DNA of 60,000 nt from Symsagittifera roscoffensis (Eukaryota; Xenacoelomorpha; Acoela; Convolutidae): assembly GCF_963678635.1 (NCBI RefSeq), contig NC_087067.1:28033547-28093546 (forward strand), read 5' to 3'. The position numbers and the translations under genes were made by a program. The notes under the pieces were generated by a model. That model saw nothing but the letters and a program-made list of their open reading frames with translations. It had not been told where the DNA came from and did no database searches. Positions 44,201 to 52,477 of this stretch are shown here, in pieces. Position 1 is the stretch's first letter. Each line of letters starts with the position of its first letter.

Positions 44201-46279
44201 TACTGGTGTTAAAATATGTTTTAAGGCTAAAACAAAGACTTATCACCTTATTATAAGACTGCTCGCTAGCTTTATTTACTTAAAAATAGACAAAAAATCG
44301 GAAATTTTAAACCGTTTTTTCTCAACTGAAAGAATTTTTTGAAAAAAAAAAATTACATGGCGATTTAATCTAGGCTAAGAAAAATGGTTATAAAAACCTG
44401 CGGGAAAAAATGTGGCTTTTGCTTGGAAAAACAAATTGAAAAAAAAACTGAAACACAAACGAAGAACAAATTCCTCCACATTTTAGTGGTCGGAACAATG
44501 AAGCTAGCAATAAGCAGTAATTATGTCAAACTTTATGAAGCATTGCGCGTGCGGTAATTTTTTTCGAACACTGAAAAAACTCGTGATAAATATTTTCAAT
44601 AATCAAGTTATACTTTTGAACAAAAACAGCCGTAACATTCGAAGTTTTGCTCTGACAAGCAATTTGGTTCAATTTTTTTTTCATAAACTGTGGGTGCAAA
44701 ATATGTTATAGGGATTCACATTTATAACCAACAGAGTTACTGGATGATAAGTCATCCGTATTTCTAATAAAGTGATCAAATATTTATGCTTGAATGGTTT
44801 TTGTATTCTGACCAATTTTCACTTATACTTACTACATTCCGTCTGAAACAAATTGTTGTTGTTGTCTTGAGCTTAAACGTACAAAGATATTATACCTGTG
44901 ACTATTTTTTCGTAAAGTTAATGGGGTCTAAAATTAGCCATATCGGGAGGCAGACTATTTCGTTTCCGAAAATAGGCTACTAGACGCTATATGCATCATT
45001 TTCACGGCTCGTGGGGTTGGGGGTTCAAGAGAAAAAAAATAAATTTCATGTTTTTCAACATTCACCAATTACTTAAATAAATGAACTATACTCTAAGTGC
45101 TGTTTTGCTTGGATAGAAGCAGTCTTGCATGGATTACAATTGAAATATCCACGGTCTTGGAAGAAGTTTGCTCTTCAACAAGACGATAAGTACATTATCA
45201 GCATGAAAAACTGGCTTCGAAAACTAATATTATGCTTCGTGTAAAACTGGCTTCGAAAATTAATATTATGCTTTGTGTAAAAAGATATTCACATGATATC
45301 ATGCAAAATTATGATTATGTTGTCTCGCTCTCTGCTCCAAAAGGTGATCAAGTCTAGGGGGAGGGTTGGGCACTAATTGGATTTTTGGCTAAAAGAAAAG
45401 TCGACTTTTCTGTATGAGGAGAGATTCCCCTCCCGTTTCAGCAAAACTAGTGCAGTGATTTTGTTATAGGTATGGGTATGATGGTTACGGTTATGGCTAC
45501 GATGAGGAGTACCAGTACAGGTACGAGGACTACCAGGAGGACTACGATGAGGACTACAATGGAGGGGGTGGGCGATACCATGACATGTTGGATGGTCATT
45601 ACTCCTCATACAGGTAAGGCAGATGATTGTATGGCCACACACAACATTCGTACCAGATGGCAATTTTCCTTAGGCCATCCTAGCCGCAGATTCTTTTAAT
45701 TTGTCAGCAAGGACATCTAAATTACAGTTTGAGATATGATTGTTCAAAGGCAAAATTTGTTCTGAGCTATTCTAGTTCTATGAAACTTAACATATCGAGT
45801 CCGTCACCCGGTAAAACGTGTGAGAGTTTTTGTACCAAAGAATGAACATAGAAAACCGATCAAATTGAGTTTCCGAGAACTCTCAAAACCTACCCTCTTT
45901 TGATCTGGGTATGTGAAAAAACTTTTAATAATCTTGCAAGAGCACTTGCGTGTAGGATTAAGTACATCTTGATTTTTCTTTCAAGAACCTTGCAACAATT
46001 GCATTCCACGTACACTAGAGCCTCTTCTCCAAACCGTACTGTTTTAGTTCACTGGATCCTGAAAAAGAAAACCAGGGCTGGGACCCTGCCATGTTCGTCA
46101 AGAAGCTCGAAGCGCAACGAAGGACCATGTGCAACAGAGCGAGTGATTGCACAGTCATGTGCAAGCAGCACCAACCTCACGACTTCAAAGAGAGATTTCC
46201 AAATTGCATTCTATATGGAATCTGCACCAATCATTACTGCAGTTGTGGTTGCAAGGACCGAACTGAACTGAGAAAATGA
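39954..46279 (+). CDS. Secreted Tyr/Asp/Asn-rich repeat protein with Cys-rich tail, three exons
   Basis: Exons 39954-41296, 45470-45613 and 46048-46279 join in frame (phase 2 at both introns) to give 572 aa. Residues 1 to about 26 look like a signal peptide with a hydrophobic core (VSVVFLFFALSHY). Next comes a charged region, then five tandem 30-aa repeats (residues about 181-330; RRYPG, QRENFDPIG), three 15-aa repeats (about 391-435; DDQRGNRHYENYDHY), a Tyr/Gly/Asp exon (YGYDGYGYGYDEEYQYRY) and a tail with eight Cys spaced C-x5-C-x3-C-x14-C-x5-C-x4-C-x-C-x-C. Composition and secretion suggest an extracellular structural protein (matrix, cuticle, adhesive, or a larvacean house oikosin if the organism is one). 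No orthologue is recognised. The CxxxC and CxC in the tail recall defensin-like folds. AATAAA lies 10 nt after the stop. Confidence 0.8.
40494..40943 (+). repeat. 90-bp coding tandem repeats, five units
   Basis: Units 1-4 are nearly identical at the DNA level and unit 5 is diverged, which implies recent unequal exchange or gene conversion within the coding sequence. Confidence 0.9.
41124..41258 (+). repeat. 45-bp coding tandem repeats, three units
   Basis: GACGATCAACGGGGAAACAG starts each unit; the first two units are identical over 45 bp apart from one base and the third is diverged. Confidence 0.9.
41961..42027 (-). repeat. tRNA-derived SINE relic
   Basis: The minus strand reads an A-box-like CCGTAGCGCAAATTCC, a CTCCATAT loop and a B-box-like GGTCGAAGATTCAAATTC, in the same order and spacing as at 25701-25766 but more decayed. 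Confidence 0.45.
43511..43910 (-). repeat. Dispersed repeat family, two inverted copies
   Basis: 43511-43580 and 43848-43910 each contain ATCGCGCG, then TCCCA.ATT.GCCAAGCT, the complement of the core at 21745-21783. The first also has the complement of TTATGGGGGTTT. Confidence 0.45.
44856..44950 (+). repeat. Dispersed repeat family, further copy
   Basis: TTGTTGTCTTGAGCTT, AAAGATATTATACCTGTGA and GTAAAGTTAATGGGGTCTAA match copy 1 (21668-21785) in order. Confidence 0.5.
45470..45613 (+). CDS. Repeat-protein gene, exon 2
   Basis: 144 bases, phase 2 in and phase 2 out, between ttatag and gtaagg. Encodes Tyr/Gly/Asp/Glu-rich sequence with YEDYQEDYDEDYNGGGGRY. Its first base completes the Arg codon split at the end of exon 1. 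Confidence 0.8.
45614..46047 (+). other. Repeat-protein gene intron 2
   Basis: Canonical gtaagg to ttttag. The AG at 46074-46075 is also a plausible acceptor but would shift the frame; the AG at 46046-46047 keeps it. Confidence 0.6.
46048..46279 (+). CDS. Repeat-protein gene, exon 3, Cys-rich tail and stop
   Basis: Starts with the base that completes a Ser codon, reads SLDPEKENQGWDPAMFVKKL, then an eight-Cys domain (CNRASDCTVMC to CSCGC), and ends KDRTELRK and TGA. The compact C-x3-C and C-x-C spacing implies a disulfide-bonded module. Confidence 0.8.
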
Positions 46280-46288
46280 ACCAACGTT

Positions 46289-46294
46289 AATAAA
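46289..46294 (+). terminator. Polyadenylation signal AATAAA
   Basis: AATAAA 10 nt after the stop of the repeat-protein gene; it implies a very short 3' UTR. Confidence 0.5.
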
Positions 46295-46796
46295 ACCATT
46301 GTATCCTATGACTCTTCAAAAAGTTTTGAATTTTGGGTGAAACCTTTATATGTCTGTTTTTCTTTTCAGTTTCCTCAAACAATGATTCCCCAGAACTTTA
46401 AAAGCATCAAATTTTCCATAAATTGTCAAAGCACAAATTAAACATTCATGTCGAAAAAATTTATCAAATAAAAGACATCTATTTGCGTTGGACCATTGAG
46501 TTGCGTTCGGCGGCAATGCAAACGAAGTTAGAGGGGGGCGGGCACTTAAAAACAACAATATGGTTGCTTCAAACCATCCAAACTATTTGGCTTGCGTGAA
46601 AAACACGGAAAAAGAAAATGCATGAAAGTAAGTTCGCCTCTTTTATCAGTATTTGGTATACGTCACCCGTCAACTCACAAAATGAAAGTCACGAATACTG
46701 ATTAAAAGAAAAACCATACAAAAATTCCGAAAACTTCCAGTAACTCGAGAAAAATTTTGCCTAGATTTTTTCTATGAATAAAAGTTTTTTTTTCAG
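46295..46796. other. Intergenic or intronic, nothing recognised
   Basis: No start exon for the following gene could be found here, so this may be its intron or its upstream region. Confidence 0.35.
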
Positions 46797-46976
46797 AACT
46801 ATGAGGTTAGCTCTCACGTGACACATGTGTTTCGTGACGCATGTTTTTGGTTTAATGGTGCCACAGATTTTTTCAATTTTGAGAAACCTCATGGGTCTAA
46901 TTCGGACTCAGGGGCCAATGTCGTGGACTCAATCCAAGGGCATTATGCACCTGATAAGAAGAGGCTAGAAAGCCAG
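46797..46976 (+). CDS. Unrecognised protein, internal exon
   Basis: A 180-base exon between a long pyrimidine tract (tttttttttcag) and gtaaaa, phase 0 at both ends. It reads NYEVSSHVTHVFRDACFWFN, then a Gly/Ser/Asn stretch, then GHYAPDKKRLESQ. The composition is protein-like and the codon use differs clearly from the AT-rich flanks. No family is recognised with confidence. The order of motifs here and in the next exons (a YxPDKKRL segment, paired Cys, final PPTC) faintly recalls ependymin-related secreted proteins. The 5' exons and any signal peptide are not identified. Confidence 0.6.
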
Positions 46977-47689
46977 GTAAAAAAAATTACTTCAAAATGT
47001 CGGTGGATTGAGGCCCGCCATGAATTCCTTGGTTGCCAATGAAGCAACATAACTCCGTCCAGAAAGGTACCACAAAAGCAAAATCAGGTACCACAAAAAT
47101 TAATCAAAATGGTTCGCATGATACATCTATTAAAGCTAGTTAAGCCGTGATTCACACGACATCAAAAAGTTTCGAAAATTTTGTTGGGAAAAACAGGCCT
47201 ACAAATTTCGAATTTTAGTCTAATTTCGAGCGAGTAATACGATCGAGAAATCTTCTGTATTTGAAAATTGCTCGTTTAGGCTCAGAAATTTAAATTTACT
47301 GCAAGGAAAATTACGAGGAGCGGCGGGGAAGTGGTTACGTGTCTCCGCCTCTCAATCGAGGCCCACCATGATCAGTGCCCGCTGATTGAGGATGAGAAAA
47401 ACAACCAAAAAAAATTGCATGTAGTTCTTAAGTGATGAGCTGTAGAGTTCGTATGTTGGTCGTTTCCCTCGTGGATAAATGATCTTAACGGTTTTAAGAA
47501 CTTCAGTTTGCACTTTTTTGTTTAAAAAAATAATGATGAAAAAAATAATCCCGATCTGAGCGAGATCGGGATTATTTCAAAAAAAATTATCTTTCAAATA
47601 ATCCTGATCTGACGGAAAAATCCAAATTTTTGTCATTTTACAATACGCATAAAAAAATCAATCAATCATTGAGAGCATTAGCTACGCAG
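46977..47689. other. Intron with hairpin; tRNA-like patch
   Basis: Contains a GC-rich patch at about 47316-47390 with a GAAGTGGTTACG box-A-like start and a GCCTC/GAGGC arm, but no T-arm, and a perfect hairpin at 47543-47577. Confidence 0.4.
47543..47577. repeat. Perfect 15-bp hairpin with related half-copy
   Basis: AAATAATCCCGATCT (47543-47557) and AGATCGGGATTATTT (47563-47577) flank a GAGCG loop. A half-copy (AATAATCCTGATCTGA) follows at about 47598. Confidence 0.85.
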
Positions 47690-47736
47690 AATTTGACTGG
47701 TGGCCCAGCAGTTTACGGTTCCAAAAATGAAAAAAG
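47690..47736 (+). CDS. Possible short exon of the unrecognised gene
   Basis: 47 bases between acgcag and AG|gtacaa read NLTGGPAVYGSKNEK in phase 0 and end in phase 2. This is the only segment I found that links the phase-0 end of 46797-46976 to the phase-2 start of the exon at 48113. Support is by phase and splice sites only; the pyrimidine tract is poor. Confidence 0.35.
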
Positions 47737-48112
47737 GTACAAATTTGAATGAGCGTGATGTTGAAAATTGTTTGAAATTTAAGGCGGATTTCACAAAAAT
47801 TTATGGGCCAAAAACAACTCATACACACAACTACCAACGATTGCGCATTATTTTAGCGAAATTTGTTGTATGAACGTATCAGTCTGAATCGATAAAATTG
47901 TTCACTTTAACGATGGATTTCTTTTGCTTTGCGTAAATCTCCCTTTGATCGTGTACAGACAATAAAATCAAGCACTGCTCAATAGGCAAGATTTGATGAT
48001 TCTTGTTTAACCCAAGACACCTAACTAAAGTTGGACCGATGAGGGAAAAGACTCTGAGGGATCAATGAGATTTTAGCAGAGTTATGAACATTGAAATTTT
48101 TCACACTTTCAG
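47737..48112. other. Intron, nothing recognised
   Basis: A short open stretch at 47727-47873 has no family resemblance. Confidence 0.35.
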
Positions 48113-48232
48113 CAGAGATACAAAAATATTGGTATCAATTGACTATTATTACAAACGAGAGACAATTCCCACCGTTTCCGTTGATGGAAGTGGTTGCAAG
48201 TTTTGTGAAAAACATTCCCAACATTTACTCAG
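48113..48232 (+). CDS. Unrecognised protein, internal exon
   Basis: Lies between a tandem acceptor (ttcagcag; either AG keeps frame) and CTCAG|gtttac. It reads DTKILVSIDYYYKRETIPTV, then SVDGSGCKFCEKHSQHLL, phase 2 at both ends. The CxxC is probably part of a secreted or extracellular fold. Phase fits the terminal exon at 51849. Confidence 0.5.
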
Positions 48233-51200
48233 GTTTACAGTGTTCGGAATTAAAAATTGAAGCAACAATAAAAGCTGACCGCAAAAGTTTGCATTCTGTA
48301 AAACTACTTTGCACTAATTTTTTCCCATTCACGGCGTGACTTTGAACAAGGAAAACGTCCACCTTTGAAACAAATTAAACGCCTATACAAAATTTCATGA
48401 GACCGAGTTTTCTCATGCCGAGGGCTGCGTAAAAACTAAACTAGCTGATCAAGAAGTTTACTCCTATGAAATAAATCCTTCGTCTTAAAGTAATGATTAA
48501 ATTAACCATGATCGCCATCTTACAGTGGACAGAAATATCTCGAAGTCGTGTTTTTTACGGAAAACTAGTTGCTAATTTGTTCGCCACGGATCAATTTTTG
48601 ATCCCTAACAGCAACTTAAGTGTACGGCTCACTAGTTTGATATCAAATTTTTTTTCGGAAAACTCAAAATACTAGTCCAAAAATTTCAGTTCGAATGAGA
48701 CGCAAGTAAGCTTTTGCGACATGTTATACGGTGTCTGCAGACACTTCAATGCAAGATGAATTAAGGAAATGGCCCGCCATATAAAATTATAACAAGGCAA
48801 AAAGATTTTTTAAGGTAATAATCACGGCTCAGACTCGGTTCGGGAGAAAATTTACAATTTGAGCTCACACGACGGCTGGTAATTGTCAGGTGTCTTGTCC
48901 TAAAGCTATTTCTAATGGTCAGTGAACAGCAAATCCACTGCAATTTTTGAAACGTAATTTAACATCAAAACATTTTGTTTGAAATGGTTTTGACATTGTA
49001 GACTATGACACAATTGATTATCAGCAAGTCTACTATAAAACAATTATGATTTTTTTTTCTATTTAATTTGCAAAGAAGTGTTTGGACAAAATATCCCTGT
49101 AATTGTTTGAAAGGATTTAACACTAATACGTGTGATGTATTCATTTTTGTAAAAAAAAAACGAAACTTAAACTAATTAGATCATTGCAAATCAAATATTT
49201 TGTTTCCTGGATTTAGTCTGAGACTTTAAATAAGTGTAGAGTTAGTTTTACAATTCCAGCGCTGATAAAATTTTTGAATAATTCTTGTATATCACGAACT
49301 ATTTTTGATTTGAAAATTATATTTTCTTATAATTTTCCGAAATGAGATTTTGTTAAAATTCTCCGAATCAAAAATCCGTGTTGAGCTCAATGCATTTTTT
49401 TGATATGCTGCAATTTTGCTTAAAATAGCAGAAGTTGATATTTAGTATCACGAACTAAACCGTACTCCACAATGTTTGAATTTTACCAAAATCCGGCGGT
49501 TCAGATGGTTTAAGTTTGTCCTACAAAAAAAATCACGAGCCCCAGAATCTAGACCCAGTATTTGACATAAGTCGGACGGTTCAGCTGATAAATTTATTTC
49601 TTCTCTCTGTTCTCTTTCGTAAACGTGATTTTCTATTTTTTCTGTTGTCTCGTTAATTTTTGGTGTAAAGTTTTGTTCGTAGGAAATTTTTTTTCATAGT
49701 CCTAATGCATCAGCATAACTTTGGAGGCAAGGCTGAAACCTTCTTTGATGCGGTATCTTAAAAAAAACCGAGTTAGTTGTTTTTGGATCCCTCTTTTGTT
49801 TTGATTTTCAAAAAAAAACAAACGATCCATGTATGACGTTTTAAGTTTATTAAGATATGTGATTTCCCTGAGCGCTGTTTCACCAGTTGGCGCTAAAAAA
49901 ACTTATTCCGTCAGAAAACTAGAAAAAAACGTTAGTGTGTTATCTGGATAATATTTCAGACTTGCATGTATTAGTAATTCAAGGAAAAAAGACTGTCAGA
50001 GCAACTGATTTGTAGTAGATGAATGAGTACAAATTTGAACAATGTACACAATGAGTTTTGGACAAACAGCATTATCTAACTAATTGATTCAAAAATTAGC
50101 ACTTACCTGTTTGAACTATCAGAGTGAGTTCTTTCTTGGCACACATATTTTCCGTGGACACGTGGTTAGCTTTTATTCGCGAACTTAAAGCAATAAGGGA
50201 AGAATGGAATGGGGTGACCAACATAAGTTTACAACCTCTTACGCTTTTTATTAAATTGCACTGATAATTCCGATTAGCCATCAGTTTTAGTTTTTTGAAC
50301 AGATCGAAGAATTAAAACATCAAGACTTCGATATTTATAATCAATTAAATAAACAATTTTTTAATTTTTCTGGTTTGGTGAAGTTAATAAGTTTATACGC
50401 TCACGTTGTATCCAAAGAGTTGATGTTTAAATGAGTTGCTTTGAGATTTATGACGATTTCGGCCGAAAAAGATGAGATTGTGTTCATTATAAATGTATTT
50501 TTCATTATAAACAAGCTACTAATTTGATTCGGAGTTAAAACCAGATAAATGAAAAAGTAAATGTCATTACAAATCATGGTAAACGCGGAAACTGTAAGTT
50601 TCCACGCGTCAAAAAAGTTGTCTATAGATTGTTAACCTTTTTTCACTTCAGTCGGACCATTTTTTACCCTGGTATTAAAAAGATTAGCTTTTCTAAGGAA
50701 ACTTATGTATTTTAAATCTTTTATAAAACTGTCATTCTCAAAATACTCTTTTCTTCTAGAGAAGTTTTATGAAAAAATTCTGAATGAGAAAAGTTTGCAA
50801 CAATTTTTTACGTAATTTTTCATTTTTAAAAGTTTCTAATGGACTGGAACCATCCAAGAGTGTTAAGAAAATTCTGAAAATCTAGAATCAAAAAGAATTT
50901 TTCTGGAAAACTTTATTTGACTGAAACTTTATTTAAAAATGTTTTAATTGTCATATCTCGATAATTTTGTATTTTGAGAAGTTCCATTGGACAGCACCAA
51001 CAGCACCACAACAGGGTTTAAAATTTCAAACTTTACAGAATTTTTTATCTAAGTTTATTGGAAACTTCTGAATAAATCATACAAAAGTGTCGTATCTTGG
51101 ATGTGAAAAAGGTTGAGTAATGAAGTTTGGATGGGGTTAGCTTTGCATACACTGGATGCACCCTGACATTCCCCCCAAAAGAATTGAAAATTCCAAACTT

Positions 51201-51848
51201 TGTTTTTCATGTCTTACTTTTTGAATTTGAACAGTCGTACTTGAAAGCTACACCTGTAGCTCCTAAGAAAATCCTGATATCAACCCACTATAAGGTCAAG
51301 AAATTCAAATTGTGAGAACTATTCTCCTTGATCTAAATTTTTTGAAATAATTGTAAGCCCCATTTATCAGAAAATAGAAAGATATGAACAGTCAAATTTG
51401 GATGCCAGATTTGCAAATCTTGGGATTACCTCGAAAGCACTCTATTAGTGTTGAGAGTTTATATTTTGAATAGTATTTTCTTTTTAATCTAATTTTTTTT
51501 TTTAATATTTTTCAATAAATCATTTGAATCGTCGAAGCGCCGAAACTTAATTAAGTTAAGTTTGAAGGCCTGATTGGTCACCTTCGCCTGCTTTTTGAAA
51601 GTGTGCGTTGCGAAGAAAGGTGAAAAATCTGTACCTAAAGCATTCACGCTCCCTTAGATGTATGGGGAAATTCGTAGCTGGCCTTGCAAATTTTCTTTTG
51701 ATTGTTCGTATGGATAAAAAGACTTTGTTTTTGTTTACTTCATCATTTGCATAGAATAATTTAAATCGTTGAAATCAGTAAACCTACTAAATGTTGCAAC
51801 ATATTGGCATGTTAACTTGTCAATTCAGGGACTCTTTTTTTTTATCAG
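48233..51848. other. Large intron
   Basis: A 3.6-kb AT-rich stretch. A frame at 51127-51315 (SFAYTGCTLTFPP) is protein-like, but no donor in the right phase was found. A possible opposite-strand exon lies at 50107-50183. Nothing else was recognised. Confidence 0.4.
50107..50183 (-). CDS. Possible minus-strand exon
   Basis: A strong pyrimidine tract and acceptor (cccttattgctttaag) and a consensus donor (ACAG|gtaagt) bracket 77 bases with a single open frame, SRIKANHVSTENMCAKKELT, then LIVQT. The open frame extends upstream to an ATG at 50281, so it could instead be a first exon. No partner exon was identified; it might belong to a nested minus-strand gene or be chance. Confidence 0.25.
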
Positions 51849-51957
51849 ACCCCAGCCGTACATCTACCTTTCTAGCATGGGCATTTCTCCAGATGGGGAG
51901 AGAGACTTCATCCATTTTGCCGTAACCGGACTCACCCCTCCAACATGCATTAAGTGA
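51849..51957 (+). CDS. Unrecognised protein, terminal exon and stop
   Basis: After ttttatcag, reads PQPYIYLSSMGISPDGERDF, then IHFAVTGLTPPTCIK and TGA. The first base completes an Arg codon begun in the exon at 48113-48232. The final PPTC resembles the C-terminus of ependymin-related proteins, weakly. It converges on huntingtin (stop at 52478). Confidence 0.55.
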
Positions 51958-52477
51958 AACGCCTCACGTGTTAAAATGCCCAAGAAAATGCTCTAATTGC
52001 TTTTAAATGCGAGACTTGCGTTAAAAAAGTGGTCTAACTGTATAAAACTATGCTTGCAACCTCGCTTTCAGAAAAAAATGCGAGAAATTAAGACTCCGTT
52101 TTCTCAACACAGGAAATTCGAAAATCTTTTCTAAATTCTTTTTGAAAAGGATCAAATTAAAACTGAAAAGCCTTCAATATGGCACCTAACTGATATGCAA
52201 GAAAAATTCCACCTAAACATAGATTCATTTTTAAGCTACGATGACTGGGTAAATGATTTAGCTTTCTTACGAAATAACAATAATTACACATCATATATCT
52301 TGCAAAACAAAACTGAGCATTCAATTGTGAATTTATAAAATAATAGATTACAGCATTAACATATCAATCAATCAGTCTCTAATTTTATAAATTTGGCATA
52401 AAAATTTACATAAACATCTACCGGGGCAAGCTATAAAACATATTATGATACAGTTCATTCGACTTCAAAAAATGATT
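51958..52477. other. Convergent intergenic region (3' ends)
   Basis: About 520 bp between the stops of the plus-strand gene and huntingtin; it must hold both 3' UTRs. I could not assign either poly(A) signal. Confidence 0.5.

Larger units (their letters stand above)
41297..45469 (+). other. Repeat-protein gene intron 1
   Basis: A 4.2-kb intron (gttaat to ttatag). It holds a tRNA-like SINE relic (41961-42027), inverted and direct copies of a dispersed repeat (43511-43580, 43848-43910, 44856-44950) and a two-copy 39-bp repeat (about 45205-45283). No coding sequence was recognised. Confidence 0.5.

Noticed and set aside
45472-45699. 75-codon Met/Thr-rich frame
   Set aside because: Off-frame reading of the Tyr/Gly exon 2 of the repeat-protein gene.
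46076-46279. Starting the Cys-rich exon at the AG at 46074-46075
   Set aside because: It would join exon 2 out of frame and lose all the Cys residues; the acceptor at 46046-46047 preserves the frame.
47316-47390. tRNA gene
   Set aside because: A box-A-like start and a five-pair arm are present, but the loop has six bases, and there is no T-arm box B or acceptor stem. At most a decayed tRNA-derived repeat.
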